Source: Agromyces sp. Root81 | GTDB lineage: Bacteria > Actinomycetota > Actinomycetes > Actinomycetales > Microbacteriaceae | DNA: 64,000 nt | Assembly (NCBI RefSeq): GCF_001429165.1 | Contig: NZ_LMIR01000002.1 | Span: 449,183 to 513,182, forward strand | Reading direction: 5' to 3' | Part shown: positions 9,152 through 18,628 of the stretch, one piece after another | Layout: each line of letters begins with the position of its first letter | How positions within the stretch are numbered: position 1 is the first letter of the stretch | The notes under the pieces: model-generated | Told to the model about the DNA's origin: nothing | Database searches by the model: none | The model's input: the letters and a program-made list of their open reading frames with translations, nothing else | Position numbers and translations under genes: made by a program

Positions 9152-10060
9152 TTATGCGCCGAGCGCCGCGTAGACCTCGCGGAGCAGCTGCGCGGTCTCG
9201 GACGGCGTCTTGCCGACCTTGACGCCGGCGGCCTCGAGGGCCTCCTTCTTCGCCTGCGCGGTGCCCGCCGAGCCCGAGACGATGGCACCGGCGTGGCCCA
9301 TGGTCTTGCCCTCGGGAGCCGTGAAGCCCGCGACGTAGCCGACGACCGGCTTCGTGACGTTGGCCTTGATGAAGTCGGCCGCGCGCTCTTCGGCGTCGCC
9401 GCCGATCTCGCCGATCATCACGATCGCCTTCGTCTCGGGGTCGGCCTCGAACGCGGCGAGCGCGTCGATGTGCGTCGTGCCGATGATGGGGTCGCCGCCG
9501 ATGCCGATCGCGGTCGAGAAGCCGAGGTCGCGCAGCTCGTACATCATCTGGTACGTGAGCGTGCCCGACTTCGACACGAGGCCGATCGGTCCCTTGCCGG
9601 TGATGTTCGCCGGGGTGATGCCGACGAGGGCCTCACCGGGGCTGATGATGCCGGGGCAGTTCGGGCCGATGATGCGGGTCGCGTCGCCCTTCTCCTTGGC
9701 GTAGGCCCAGAACTCCGCGGAGTCCTGCACGGGCACGCCCTCGGTGATGATGACGAGGAGCGGGATCGAGGCGTCGATGGCCTCGACCACGGCGTCCTTC
9801 GTGAACGCCGGCGGAACGAATGCGATGGAGACATCCGCGCCCGTCTCGGCCATCGCCTCGGCGACCGAGGCGTACACCGGCAGCTCGACCGGGTTGCCCG
9901 CTGCGTCGTTGTGCAGCACCGTGGTGCCGGCCTTGCGTGCGTTCACGCCGCCGACCACCTGGGTGCCCGCCGCGAGCATGCGCGCGGTGTGCTTGGAGCC
10001 CTCGCCACCGGTGATGCCCTGGACGATGACCTTGGAGTCCTTGTTGAGGAAGATCGTCAT
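9152..10060 (-). CDS. sucD: Succinate-CoA ligase, alpha subunit
   Basis: Subunit of the TCA-cycle enzyme that interconverts succinyl-CoA and succinate with phosphorylation of a nucleoside diphosphate. At 302 residues it has the family length. N-terminal CoA-binding Rossmann fold ([18 protein letters not shown]), the GPNCPG motif, the active-site region with the phosphorylated His near GHAGAIVSG. It starts 15 nt after sucC with AAGGGA as ribosome binding site, so sucC-sucD form an operon. Confidence 0.97.
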   Translation of the reverse strand: MTIFLNKDSKVIVQGITGGEGSKHTARMLAAGTQVVGGVNARKAGTTVLHNDAAGNPVELPVYASVAEAMAETGADVSIAFVPPAFTKDAVVEAIDASIPLLVIITEGVPVQDSAEFWAYAKEKGDATRIIGPNCPGIISPGEALVGITPANITGKGPIGLVSKSGTLTYQMMYELRDLGFSTAIGIGGDPIIGTTHIDALAAFEADPETKAIVMIGEIGGDAEERAADFIKANVTKPVVGYVAGFTAPEGKTMGHAGAIVSGSAGTAQAKKEALEAAGVKVGKTPSETAQLLREVYAALGA

Positions 10061-10075
10061 GTCTGAATCCCTTAC

Positions 10076-11242
10076 TTACGCGGCGTTCGCCAGCTCGGCG
10101 GCCTTGTCGGCGCCCTGGTCCATGTTCTCGGCGAGGGTCACGAGCGGGTGCGCGGCCTCCTCGAGGATGCGACGGCCCTCGACGACGTTGTTGCCGTCGA
10201 GACGCACGACGAGGGGCTTGTTCGCGGCCGAGCCGAGCTCGGCGAGCGCGCCCACGATGCCCTTGGCGACCTGGTCGCACGCCGTGATGCCGCCGAAGAC
10301 GTTCACGAAGACGCTCTTGACCTGCGGGTCGCCGAGGATGATGCCGAGGCCGTTGGCCATGACCTCAGCCGAGGCGCCGCCGCCGATGTCGAGGAAGTTG
10401 GCGGGCTTGACGCCGCCGTGGTTCTCGCCGGCGTAGGCGACGACGTCGAGCGTCGACATGACGAGGCCCGCGCCGTTGCCGATGATGCCGACCTCGCCGT
10501 CGAGCTTGACGTAGTTGAGGTCGAGCTCCTTCGCGGCGGCCTCGAGCGGGTCGGCTGCGGCCTTGTCCTCGAGGAGGGCGTGGTTCGCGTGACGGAACTC
10601 GGCGTTCTCGTCGAGCGAGACCTTGCCGTCGAGGGCGACGACGTTGCCGTCTTCGTCGAGGATGAGCGGGTTGACCTCGACGAGCGTCGCATCTTCGCCC
10701 TTGTAGACCTCGTAGAGCTTCACGAAGACGTCGGCGACCTTGTCGACGAGCTCGGCGGGGAAGTTCGCGGCGACCGCGATCTCACGCGCCTTCGCCGCGT
10801 CGATGCCGGCGATGGGGTCGACCTCGATGCGTGCGAGCGCCTCGGGCTTCTCGACGGCGAGCACCTCGATCTCCATGCCGCCCTCGACGCTCGTGAGCGA
10901 GAGGTAGGAGCGGTTGGCCCGGTCGAGCAGCACCGAGAAGTAGAACTCCTGCGCGATGCGGGCGCCGCCGGCGACCATGACGCGCTTGACGACGTGGCCC
11001 TTGATGTCGAGTCCGAGGATCGCCTTCGCGGCCTCGTAGGCCTCGTCGGGGTTCTTCGCGACCTTGACGCCGCCGGCCTTGCCGCGGCCGCCCGTCTTCA
11101 CCTGGGCCTTGACGACCACGACGCCGCCGAGCTTCTCGGCGGCCGCGCGCACCTCATCGGCGGTGTCGGCGACGATGCCCGGGAGCACGGGAACCCCGTA
11201 CTGCTCGAACAGGTCTCTGGCCTGGTACTCGTAAAGATCCAC
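10076..11242 (-). CDS. sucC: Succinate-CoA ligase, beta subunit
   Basis: ATP-grasp subunit of succinyl-CoA synthetase, 388 residues, opening with the typical [20 protein letters not shown]. Further landmarks are [17 protein letters not shown] (nucleotide site), EVNPLI and [13 protein letters not shown]. The start is GTG 11242 with a purine-rich stretch (GGAAGTAGAG) just upstream. First gene of the sucC-sucD operon; a near-palindromic operator-like sequence sits about 75 nt upstream. Confidence 0.97.
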   Translation of the reverse strand: MDLYEYQARDLFEQYGVPVLPGIVADTADEVRAAAEKLGGVVVVKAQVKTGGRGKAGGVKVAKNPDEAYEAAKAILGLDIKGHVVKRVMVAGGARIAQEFYFSVLLDRANRSYLSLTSVEGGMEIEVLAVEKPEALARIEVDPIAGIDAAKAREIAVAANFPAELVDKVADVFVKLYEVYKGEDATLVEVNPLILDEDGNVVALDGKVSLDENAEFRHANHALLEDKAAADPLEAAAKELDLNYVKLDGEVGIIGNGAGLVMSTLDVVAYAGENHGGVKPANFLDIGGGASAEVMANGLGIILGDPQVKSVFVNVFGGITACDQVAKGIVGALAELGSAANKPLVVRLDGNNVVEGRRILEEAAHPLVTLAENMDQGADKAAELANAA

Positions 11243-11314
11243 GCTCTACTTCCAATCGATCCGCACGCGCGAGAGCGCACAGGGGCTGGTGGGTGTCGGC
11301 CCGACCCGCCGAAG

Positions 11315-11343
11315 AATCTCGACGTCAAGATAAGTAGGGCCAA
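11315..11343 (-). promoter_or_regulatory. Putative sucCD promoter overlapped by a 16-bp inverted repeat
   Basis: On the minus strand TTGGCC (11338-11343) and GAGATT (11315-11320) are 17 nt apart. The spacer and downstream element contain the near-perfect palindrome ATCTCGACGTCAAGAT (11316-11331, one mismatch between the arms). A repressor or activator bound here would overlap the polymerase site. Only the palindrome is certain; the hexamers are weak. The rest of the gap 11243-11502 is covered by this and the next entry. Confidence 0.4.
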
Positions 11344-11446
11344 GTTCCATGCTACTCCCCCCGTTCCGCGCGACCGAACCGGCCGAGTGGCGACGGATGC
11401 CTCTCCGGCACCGCCTCTCCGGACACCGCCTCGACGCGCGCTCGGG

Positions 11447-11465
11447 TGAGGTGAGGCTCAGCACG
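11447..11465 (+). promoter_or_regulatory. DtxR/IdeR-like box upstream of the VIT transporter
   Basis: TGAGGTGAGGCTCAGCACG matches the DtxR/IdeR consensus (TTAGGTTAGGCTAACCTAA) at about 12 of 19 positions, best in the left half, and lies 38-56 nt before the start codon of a predicted Fe/Mn transporter. Position and context are right, but the match is partial; this is a candidate only. Confidence 0.3.
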
Positions 11466-11502
11466 CTGGCGGCCGTCTCCGGCCGAGTGCGAGACTGGCG
11501 CG

Positions 11503-12225
11503 ATGACGCACACGGACGAACCGATCCACCGGGCCGATCCGCACGACGGCTCGGTGCACGCGAAACTCAACTGGCTCCGGGCCGGCGTGCTCGGCGCGAA
11601 CGACGGCATCGTCTCGGTCGCCGCGCTCGTCGTCGGTGTCGCGGCGGCCGCGGCGAACGACCTCGGCGCGATCCTCGTCGCCGGCGTGGCATCCGTGATC
11701 GCCGGTGCGATCTCGATGGGGCTCGGCGAGTACGTGTCGGTGTCGAGCCAGCGGGACACCGAGCATGCGCTCATAGCGAAGGAGCGATGGGAGCTCGAGA
11801 CGATGCCCCAGCAGGAACTCGCCGAGCTCGCGGGGCTCTATCGCTCGAAGGGGCTCTCCGCCGAGACAGCCGAGACCGTCGCCCGCGAACTCACAGCCCA
11901 CGACGCGCTCGCCGCGCACCTCGAGGTGGAGCTGCACATCGATCAGGACGACGTCGCGAACCCCTGGCATGCTGCAGGGGCATCCGCCCTGTCGTTCGTC
12001 GTCGGCGCGGTGCTGCCGATGCTCGCGATCCTCCTGCCGCCGCCCGAATGGCGGATCCCGACGACGTTCGTCGCCGTGATCGTCGCGCTCGCGATCACCG
12101 GCTGGCTGAGCGCGTGGATCGGGGGCAGCCCGAAGCTGCGCGCCGTGCTGCGCGTCACGATCGGCGGGGCGCTCGCGCTCGCTGCGACGTGGGCGGTCGG
12201 TGCGCTCCTCGGCGTGGCCGTGTGA
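11503..12225 (+). CDS. VIT1/CCC1 family iron/manganese transporter
   Basis: 240 residues from ATG 11503. It opens with the family signature LNWLRAGVLGANDGIVSVAALVVGVA in the first membrane helix, followed by GAISMGLGEYVSVSSQRDTE with the conserved Gly/Glu/Tyr of helix 2, a cytoplasmic Glu-rich loop (about residues 85-145, the metal-binding region in plant VIT1) and three C-terminal helices. Members move Fe2+ or Mn2+ out of the cytosol by exchange with protons. Single gene, divergent from sucC; a DtxR-like box upstream hints at metal control. Confidence 0.88.
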   Translation: MTHTDEPIHRADPHDGSVHAKLNWLRAGVLGANDGIVSVAALVVGVAAAAANDLGAILVAGVASVIAGAISMGLGEYVSVSSQRDTEHALIAKERWELETMPQQELAELAGLYRSKGLSAETAETVARELTAHDALAAHLEVELHIDQDDVANPWHAAGASALSFVVGAVLPMLAILLPPPEWRIPTTFVAVIVALAITGWLSAWIGGSPKLRAVLRVTIGGALALAATWAVGALLGVAV

Positions 12226-12253
12226 TCGAACGGCGCTGACCGAACGGCGCTGA

Positions 12254-12796
12254 TCAGCCGACGCGACCGAGCGCTGCTGCGGCGTAGAAGAGGGCGGCGA
12301 TCGTCTCGCCGTCGGTGATCTCGCCGGCCGACACCATGCGGACCGCCTCGGCGAACGGCACCGCCTGCACGGCGCTGATGCCCTCTTCAGCCTGCGAATC
12401 GGCGACGGATGCCACGCGCCGCGCGCCGGTCGCGAGGTACACGGTCTCCGCGGCGCGGCAGATGCCGTTGAGTGCGGTCATCCGCCCGATCTCGCGCCAC
12501 TCGGCCGCCTCGTGGCCGGTCTCCTCGAGCAGCTCCCGACGTGCCGCGACGAGCGGCTCCTCGCCGTCGGTGCCGCCCGCGGGAACCTCGATCGACGAGC
12601 CGACGGTGTGCCGGTCGACCGTCACGAGGAGCACCTCGTCGTCGTCGGTCATCGCGACGACGAACACGGCATCGTTGCGGATCTCGACGACCCCGTAGAT
12701 GCCGTCGGTGCCATCGGGCCGGACGACGACGTCTTCGGTGACGGTGATCCACCGGTTCTCGTACACGGTGCGCCGTTCGCGCGTCGGCCAGGTCAT
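12254..12796 (-). CDS. Nudix hydrolase, ADP-ribose pyrophosphatase-like
   Basis: 180 residues from ATG 12796, which overlaps the stop of the upstream FUSC-like gene as ATGA. The Nudix box lies at about residues 75-97 (VPAGGTDGEEPLVAARRELL then EETG). From the conserved Gly to the first catalytic Glu there are four residues rather than the usual five, so the loop is one shorter. The PAGG and ARRELLEETG surroundings resemble ADP-ribose pyrophosphatases; the substrate is inferred only. Last gene of the pcrA-FUSC-nudix unit. Confidence 0.85.
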   Translation of the reverse strand: MTWPTRERRTVYENRWITVTEDVVVRPDGTDGIYGVVEIRNDAVFVVAMTDDDEVLLVTVDRHTVGSSIEVPAGGTDGEEPLVAARRELLEETGHEAAEWREIGRMTALNGICRAAETVYLATGARRVASVADSQAEEGISAVQAVPFAEAVRMVSAGEITDGETIAALFYAAAALGRVG

Positions 12797-13908
12797 GGGT
12801 GCTCCCTCGGTCGGATGCTCGGCGTGGCGGCGGTCGGCGGCGGCATCGGCACGTGTTCGACGAAGCGCCGCGCGAGGAGCACCGCCGCGACCCCGAGCAC
12901 GGCGCCGACGACGGTCTCGACCAGTCGGTCGCCGAGCAGCACCGGCAGCGGCGTCGGCGTCGCGAGGTGCGCGACCGTGAGGGCGAGCGGCGTGACGAAG
13001 ACGAGGGCGGCGCCATAGTGGCGGCCGACGAGGATCTCGGCGGCGAACTGGCAGACCGCGATCACCGCGACGAGCACCCAGATCGGCGGCTCGGGCAACA
13101 GCACGAGCGCGGTCACGCCGACGCCGACGGCCGTACCGATGACACGGTGCCACGCGCGCTGCACGGTGTGGGCGGCCCGTGCCGGCGGGATCACGGCGAC
13201 CGCGCTGACCACGGCCCAGTACGGGTGGCCGATGCCGAGCGCGATGGCGACTCCCCCGGCGGCGAGCGCCGCGAGCACGTTCTGCACCACGTTCAGCCAG
13301 ACCCTGGGGTCGGCGTACGCGCGCGCCCGAACGGGTGCGCGTCGCGGCAGGGTCTTGAAGATCGCGTCCTCGCGGGTGCGCACGGCGCGGCGGAGGAGCC
13401 AGCCCGACATGGCGAGCAGCCACGCGAACACGGCGGCCGCCGCCGCGACGCCCCAGCGGAGCCAACCGCTGCCGTCGTCGACGGGCTGGGCCGCGCACAC
13501 GAGCACGGCGAAGACCGCGAAGAGCGGACCCGACGGCGTCACGCCGAGCGTGTTGTAGACGAGGATCACGACCGCGATCACGACGGCCAGCACGCCGGCC
13601 TCGACGATCAGCGGGGCCTGCGCGGCGGAGAGCAGGATGCCGACGCCGATCGAGCCCAGCTGCACGGCGCCGGCCGCGGTGACCGTGCGCAGCCGCGTGC
13701 GGTACGGCTCGCTCCGGCCGAAGATCGCCGTCATGCCGCCGAACGCCGCGTACGCCGCGAGATCGACCCTGCCGAGCGCGACGAGCACCGTGAGCGGCAC
13801 GACGGCGGCGAGCGCCGCTCGCAGCGCGACCTCGAGGTCGAGCGCCCGCAGGGAGCGGAGTCGCGCGACGAGCCCTTCCGGTCGCTGGTCGCCCCGCGGG
13901 TCGGCCAT
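12793..13908 (-). CDS. FUSC/aromatic acid exporter-like membrane protein
   Basis: 371 residues from ATG 13908. Two blocks of hydrophobic helices (about residues 30-165 and 205-345) are each followed by a polar stretch, the usual half-size FUSC layout. The second block contains the characteristic HPYWAVVSAVAVIPP and the following RAWHRVIGTAVGV. Relatives are proposed efflux components for small aromatic or organic acids. It lies 2 nt after pcrA and overlaps the Nudix gene. Exporter function is inferred from the family. Confidence 0.8.
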   Translation of the reverse strand: MADPRGDQRPEGLVARLRSLRALDLEVALRAALAAVVPLTVLVALGRVDLAAYAAFGGMTAIFGRSEPYRTRLRTVTAAGAVQLGSIGVGILLSAAQAPLIVEAGVLAVVIAVVILVYNTLGVTPSGPLFAVFAVLVCAAQPVDDGSGWLRWGVAAAAAVFAWLLAMSGWLLRRAVRTREDAIFKTLPRRAPVRARAYADPRVWLNVVQNVLAALAAGGVAIALGIGHPYWAVVSAVAVIPPARAAHTVQRAWHRVIGTAVGVGVTALVLLPEPPIWVLVAVIAVCQFAAEILVGRHYGAALVFVTPLALTVAHLATPTPLPVLLGDRLVETVVGAVLGVAAVLLARRFVEHVPMPPPTAATPSIRPREHP

Positions 13909-13910
13909 CG

Positions 13911-16379
13911 TTAGAGCTTCTCGATGGGCGCGATCTTGATGAGGAGCTTCTTCTGGCCCGCGGTGTCGAAGCTCACGTGGGCGATGCGCTTGGTGCCCTC
14001 GCCCGTGACCTGGGTGACCTTGCCCTCGCCGAAGTCGGTGTGGCGGATGCGGTCGCCGGCCGCGAGCGTGAGGTCGCCGTTGTCGCGCACCGTGCCGGTG
14101 ACGCGGTTGGCCCACTCGGTCTTCGGCTTGTCGGAGCGGGTGACGCTGAACCGCTCGAGGTCGCGATCGCGCGTGCCCCAGGCGCCGCCTGGCGCACCGC
14201 GGCGGGCGTTCAGGGCGCGCGGCTGCGTGCCGCCCCGGGAGGTCGCCATGCCGGGCGACTGGCGCCAGTCGATGAGCCCCTCGGGGATCTCCTGCAGGTA
14301 GCGCGACGGCATCGCCACGGCGACCTCGCCGAACTGCGCCCGACTCATCGCGAGCGAGAGGTAGAGGCGCTTGCGGGCACGGGTGATGCCGACGTAGAAG
14401 AGCCGGCGCTCCTCGGCCGGGCCGCCCGGCTCGGAAGCCGACATCTGGTGCGGCAGGAGCCCCTCTTCGATGCCGGTCAGGAAGACGGCGTGGTACTCGA
14501 GCCCCTTGGCCGTGTGCAGCGTCATGAGCGAGACGGTGCCCGATGCGTCGTCGAGCTCGTCGGCCGCCGCCACGAGCGAGACCTGGGTGAGGAAGTCGAC
14601 GAGAGTGGCGCCCGGGTTCTCGCGATCGAAGTCGCGGGTCTGGGCGACGAGTTCTTCGACGTTCTCGGCGCGGGTCTCGTCTTGCGGGTCGCGGCTGTTT
14701 CGCAGCGCGTCGAGCAGGCCCGACCGCTCGACGAGGAAGACGAGCACGTCGGAGACCTTCGCGGCTCCGACATTGGTGCCCGCCTCGATGCCCTCGGCCG
14801 ACGGCACGAGCATGGCCGCGGCCTCGTCGAGCACGTTCGCGAGCGCGGAGATCGCGCCCGTCACCTTCGGCCCGAGCCCGAGCCCGTCGGCCGCGCGCAT
14901 CGCCTGGCGGAAGGTGAGTTCGTTCTGCTCGGCGAAGGAGGCGAGCGCCGTCTCGGTGGCCGGACCGATGCCGCGCTTCGGCGTGTTCAGGATACGGCGC
15001 AGCGCCAACTCGTCGACGGGGTTCGCGACGGCGATGAGGTAGGCCATCGCGTCCTTGATCTCGGCGCGCTCGTAGAACTTCGTGCCGCCGACGACCCGGT
15101 AGGGCAGCGCGGAGCGCACGAAGATCTCCTCCAGCGCGCGGGTCTGCGCGTTGGTGCGGTAGAAGACGGCGATGTCGCGATAGGCCACGCCCTCGCGATG
15201 CAGCGACTCGATCTCGTCGGCGATGAACTGCGCCTCGTCGTGCGCCGTGTATCCCGTGTAGCCCGTGATCTTGTCGCCGTCGCCGTCGGCCGTCCAGAGC
15301 TTCTTCTCTTTGCGGTCGAAGTTGTTCGAGATGACGGCATTGGCCGCGGACAGGATGTTCTGCGTCGAGCGGTAGTTCTGCTCGAGGAGCACGACCTTCG
15401 CGCCGGGGAAGTCGCGCTCGAACTCCGAGATGTTGCGGATGTCGGCCCCGCGGAACGCGTAGATCGACTGGTCGGAGTCGCCGACGACCGTGAGGCTCGC
15501 GCCCGGGATCGACCCGGAGCCATCGGTCAGCCCGCGCACCAGGATGCCGTGCTCGTCGAGTTCGGCGACGATCTCGCGCGGCACCGACCGGGTCAGCTCG
15601 TGGATGAGCGAGTACTGGGCGTGGTTCGTGTCTTGATACTCGTCGACGAGGATGTGCCGGAAGCGACGCTGGTAGAGCGCGGCGACCTTCGGGAAGGCGC
15701 GGAAGAGGTAGACGGTCTCGGCGATGAGGTCGTCGAAGTCGAGCGCGCTCGCCGCGCGCAGCCGCCGCGTGTACTGCCGGAAGATCTCGAGGAACATGAC
15801 CTCTTGCGGGTCGTTCGTGTTCGCGTTGCGCGCGTGGGTCTCGACGTCGGTGAGTTCGTTCTTGAGCTTCGAGATCTTGGCCTGCGCGCTCGCGGGCGTG
15901 AAGCCCATGGTGTCGGCGGCGAGCTCCTTGATGATGCGCTTGAGGATCGTGCGCTGGTCGGCCGAGTCGTAGATCGTGAACGTCGACGACATGCCGATCG
16001 ACTCGGCCTCGCGGCGGAGGATGCGCACGCACGCCGAGTGGAACGTCGAGATCCACATGCCGGAGGCGCTCTCGCCGAGCAGCGCCTGGACGCGCTCGCG
16101 CATCTCGGCGGCCGCCTTGTTGGTGAACGTGATCGCGAGGATCTGGCTCGGCCACGCCTCACGGCTCTCGATGAGGCTCGCGATGCGGTGCGTCAGCACG
16201 CGCGTCTTGCCGGAGCCGGCGCCCGCGACGATGAGCAGCGCAGGGCCGCGGTACTCGACCGCCTCGCGCTGCTCGGGGTTCAGGCCGTCGGTCAGTCGGG
16301 AGCCGGTGGTGGCCGCATCGGAGGCGGGCGGCGCCTCGCGCCAGCCGGCCGGGTCGTCGGGGTCGAGGATCAGCGTCAT
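13911..16379 (-). CDS. pcrA: ATP-dependent DNA helicase PcrA/UvrD
   Basis: 822 residues, superfamily 1 helicase of repair and recombination. Motif Q/I: LNPEQREAVEY ... VAGAGSGKTRVLTHRI (about residues 35-63). Motif Ia: AITFTNKAAAEMRERV. Motif II: LVDEYQDTN. Motif III: GDSDQSIYAFRGA. Motif IV: EQNYRSTQNIL. Motif V/VI: TLHTAKGLEYHAVFL and RRLFYVGITRARKRL. The C-terminus (VSFDTAGQKKLLIKIAPIEKL) is the PcrA RNA-polymerase-binding tail. ATG 16379 follows TTGGAGGGAC; TAGACT (16389-16394) lies just upstream and includes the TAG stop of the P450 gene. Confidence 0.96.
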   Translation of the reverse strand: MTLILDPDDPAGWREAPPASDAATTGSRLTDGLNPEQREAVEYRGPALLIVAGAGSGKTRVLTHRIASLIESREAWPSQILAITFTNKAAAEMRERVQALLGESASGMWISTFHSACVRILRREAESIGMSSTFTIYDSADQRTILKRIIKELAADTMGFTPASAQAKISKLKNELTDVETHARNANTNDPQEVMFLEIFRQYTRRLRAASALDFDDLIAETVYLFRAFPKVAALYQRRFRHILVDEYQDTNHAQYSLIHELTRSVPREIVAELDEHGILVRGLTDGSGSIPGASLTVVGDSDQSIYAFRGADIRNISEFERDFPGAKVVLLEQNYRSTQNILSAANAVISNNFDRKEKKLWTADGDGDKITGYTGYTAHDEAQFIADEIESLHREGVAYRDIAVFYRTNAQTRALEEIFVRSALPYRVVGGTKFYERAEIKDAMAYLIAVANPVDELALRRILNTPKRGIGPATETALASFAEQNELTFRQAMRAADGLGLGPKVTGAISALANVLDEAAAMLVPSAEGIEAGTNVGAAKVSDVLVFLVERSGLLDALRNSRDPQDETRAENVEELVAQTRDFDRENPGATLVDFLTQVSLVAAADELDDASGTVSLMTLHTAKGLEYHAVFLTGIEEGLLPHQMSASEPGGPAEERRLFYVGITRARKRLYLSLAMSRAQFGEVAVAMPSRYLQEIPEGLIDWRQSPGMATSRGGTQPRALNARRGAPGGAWGTRDRDLERFSVTRSDKPKTEWANRVTGTVRDNGDLTLAAGDRIRHTDFGEGKVTQVTGEGTKRIAHVSFDTAGQKKLLIKIAPIEKL

Positions 16380-16391
16380 GTCCCTCCAAGT

Positions 16392-17582
16392 CTAGGCGCG
16401 GCCGCCGACACCCCTGCCGAGCACGACGCTCCGATAGCCGGGGATCAGCACCCCGCGCGCGACGCGCCGCGAGTGCACCTCGAGCGGCTGCTCGACGGCG
16501 GCGTCGAGCACCGCCGAGAGCATGCCGCGGATCTGCGCCATCGCGAGCGGAGCCCCCAGGCAGAAGTGCGATCCGGCGCCGAACCAGAGCTGCCTGAGGC
16601 TCGCCGCGGGATTGCCCACCGGGTCGAATCCCGGCGCGATCCGATCCGCGAGGAAGGTCGCGAGCACGACCCGTTCGCCCGGGCGCACCACGACGTCGCC
16701 GATGCACGACTCCCGCACCACGCTCCGCAGCATGACCGGCGACGGGGTCGTCACGCGGAGCCCCTCGGCGATCGCCGGGTCGACGTGCTCCCGCTCCGTG
16801 GCGAGGCGGCCGAGCCATCCGGTGTCCGCCAGCAGGCAGATGAGCCGCGGCAGGTAGGCGACGAGCGTCTCGGTCCCCGTCAGCACGAAGGCGCCGACCG
16901 CGCCGAGCGACTCCTCCTCGTCGAGCCCGAGCTCGCGCATACGGCCGGGCACGGTGTCGGGATCGCCGCGGCGCCACGCCTCCGCGGCGTGCCCGGTGAG
17001 CTCGGCCATGACCTCGCGTGCGTGCCGCACCTGCGCAGGGGTCATCCGCGGCCGGGAGAGCCGCACCGCACCGGTCACCGTCGCGATCCGGCGGAACAGC
17101 CGGTCGTCGACGACCTCGGGCGGCAGCCCCACGAGGGTCGAGATCACCGCGCTCGCGCACCGTCGCGCCTCGGCCACGAGTTCGACCCGCTCCCCCGCTG
17201 CGAGGCGCGCGCGCAGGGACTCGAACGGCCCGCCGAGCGTGCGATCGACGAGCGAGCCGACCGCCGCCGGGGTGAAGAGCGGCGCGAGCCTGCGCCGGAG
17301 CTCCAGGTGGTCCGCACCCTCCATGTTCAACAGCACGCGCGGTCCGAGCACCGGTGTCCAGAGCTCGCTCGGCGCCCCCGGGCCGGTCTTCGTGTACGAG
17401 ACGGTGTCCATGAGCACGGCGCGCAGCAACGCGGCATCCGTCACGACCGTGCCGATTCCGGGCACCCGCAGGGCCGGTCGCGTGATGCGCGCGAGCATCG
17501 GATAGGCGATCGGATGCGCCGCGCGCATCACGCGCTCCTCCCACCGCATCGCGGTGCGGTCGGGTGCCGGCGCGAGCGTCAC
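16392..17582 (-). CDS. Cytochrome P450
   Basis: 396 residues from GTG 17582, which overlaps the KAS III stop as GTGA. Heme ligand loop FGAGSHFCLGAPLA with Cys341; ExxR helix as EGLR in AEGLRVTTPSP; I-helix LTGTETLVAYL in place of the usual AGTDTT, so the acidic residue is Glu. Soluble, with no N-terminal membrane anchor, as is normal for bacterial P450s. No ferredoxin or reductase gene lies nearby, so electrons must come from elsewhere. Last gene of the biosynthetic operon; probably oxidises a lipid or glycolipid intermediate (inference). Confidence 0.93.
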   Translation of the reverse strand: MTLAPAPDRTAMRWEERVMRAAHPIAYPMLARITRPALRVPGIGTVVTDAALLRAVLMDTVSYTKTGPGAPSELWTPVLGPRVLLNMEGADHLELRRRLAPLFTPAAVGSLVDRTLGGPFESLRARLAAGERVELVAEARRCASAVISTLVGLPPEVVDDRLFRRIATVTGAVRLSRPRMTPAQVRHAREVMAELTGHAAEAWRRGDPDTVPGRMRELGLDEEESLGAVGAFVLTGTETLVAYLPRLICLLADTGWLGRLATEREHVDPAIAEGLRVTTPSPVMLRSVVRESCIGDVVVRPGERVVLATFLADRIAPGFDPVGNPAASLRQLWFGAGSHFCLGAPLAMAQIRGMLSAVLDAAVEQPLEVHSRRVARGVLIPGYRSVVLGRGVGGRA

Positions 17583-18628
17583 CACCGCAGCACCGTGACA
17601 CCCAGGCTGATGCCGCCGGCGAGGCCGACGAGCGCGACGAGGTCGCCCGGCCGGAGTCGGCCCTGCTCCCGCGCGCGGGCGAGCTGCACCGGCAGCGACA
17701 CGCTCGCGAGGTTGCCGTGCGCCGAGATCGTCTCCTCGGTGATCGACGGGTCGACGCCGAGGAGTTCGACGATGCGGGTGTGCATGGGCAGCGCAACCTG
17801 GTGCACGGCCACGAAGTCGAGCGCCCCGGCTTCGAGGCCGAGACCCGCGAGCGTCTCGTGGAAGATGCCGAGCCCGACGCGACGGAACGCCCGTTCGAGC
17901 GCACGCCCGTCCATGTCGAAGTAGCTCCCGCCGATCGCGTGCGGGTTGATCGAGCCCCCGGTCGGCAGCGTGCCGACGTCCCAGTACTGCGAGTGCGCGC
18001 TGAATCGGGAGCCGATGATGCCGACGCCCGAGTCGTCGCTGGCCTCGAGCACCACGGCGGCACCGCCGTCGCTCATCGTGTAGCCCGGGAACGAGCGCAG
18101 GAACTGCGCGTCGCCGTCGAGCTTCCACCGCACGGCGTGCGAGGGCTGCTCGCCGCTCACGACGAGCGCACGCCTCGCCTGCCCCGTCGCGATGAGCGCC
18201 TCGGCGACCTGCATGCCGACAAGCAGGCTGTTGCACGCGTTCTTGACGTCCATGACGGCCGCCGTCAGCCCGAGCTTCGCGGCCACGATGTGGGCGGTCG
18301 CCGGCTCGATCAGGTCCTGGCTGGCCGAGGCGAAGACGAGCAGGTCGATCGGCCCAGGCGACTCGGCGAGCGCCGCGCGCGCCGCCGCCACGGCGAGATC
18401 GGAGGTCTGCCACCCTTCGGGCCGCACATGCACGCCGCGCACACCCGTGAGCCGGGCGATGATGCCGGTCGGCAGCGAGAGCCCGGGATTCGCCGCGGCG
18501 ATGCGGGCCTCGGTCTCGCTCGTCGACCGCCAGTCCTCCGGCAGGTGCACGCCGAGGCCCGCGATGCGGGCGGAGGTCGTCCAGCGCGCGGCATCCGGTC
18601 GCTGCAACCGTTCGCCCAACAGCGTCAT
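17579..18628 (-). CDS. KAS III family condensing enzyme, OleA-like
   Basis: 349 residues from ATG 18628 (ATGA overlap with the upstream glycosyltransferase). Thiolase-fold triad visible: Cys132 in MDVKNACNSLLVGM, His276 in VAVHQVALP, Asn306 in SAHGNLASVSLP. The active-site context NAC, rather than the AAC of FabH, and the ending VALVGLAGGISLG resemble OleA, which condenses two acyl-CoAs head-to-head. A stand-alone KAS III beside a reductase and an adenylating enzyme indicates a dedicated pathway rather than housekeeping fatty acid initiation. Substrate unknown; FabH-like elongation starter or ester synthase (CerJ-like) remain alternatives. Confidence 0.85.
   Translation of the reverse strand: MTLLGERLQRPDAARWTTSARIAGLGVHLPEDWRSTSETEARIAAANPGLSLPTGIIARLTGVRGVHVRPEGWQTSDLAVAAARAALAESPGPIDLLVFASASQDLIEPATAHIVAAKLGLTAAVMDVKNACNSLLVGMQVAEALIATGQARRALVVSGEQPSHAVRWKLDGDAQFLRSFPGYTMSDGGAAVVLEASDDSGVGIIGSRFSAHSQYWDVGTLPTGGSINPHAIGGSYFDMDGRALERAFRRVGLGIFHETLAGLGLEAGALDFVAVHQVALPMHTRIVELLGVDPSITEETISAHGNLASVSLPVQLARAREQGRLRPGDLVALVGLAGGISLGVTVLRW

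Noticed and set aside
12793-16155. An apparent long fusion joining the FUSC-like protein to upstream sequence
   Set aside because: The upstream part is an out-of-frame reading of pcrA; the FUSC-like gene has its own ATG at 13908, 2 nt after pcrA.
13977-17924. A 1315-codon open frame on the plus strand antisense to pcrA and the P450/KAS III genes
   Set aside because: Its Arg/Asp/Val-rich composition is typical of antisense frames in GC-rich genes, and it runs through several well-supported minus-strand genes.
16392-18413. An N-terminally extended P450 of 673 codons
   Set aside because: The extension is antisense-free but out of frame with the KAS III gene; GTG 17582 gives a normal 396-residue P450 with a GTGA junction.
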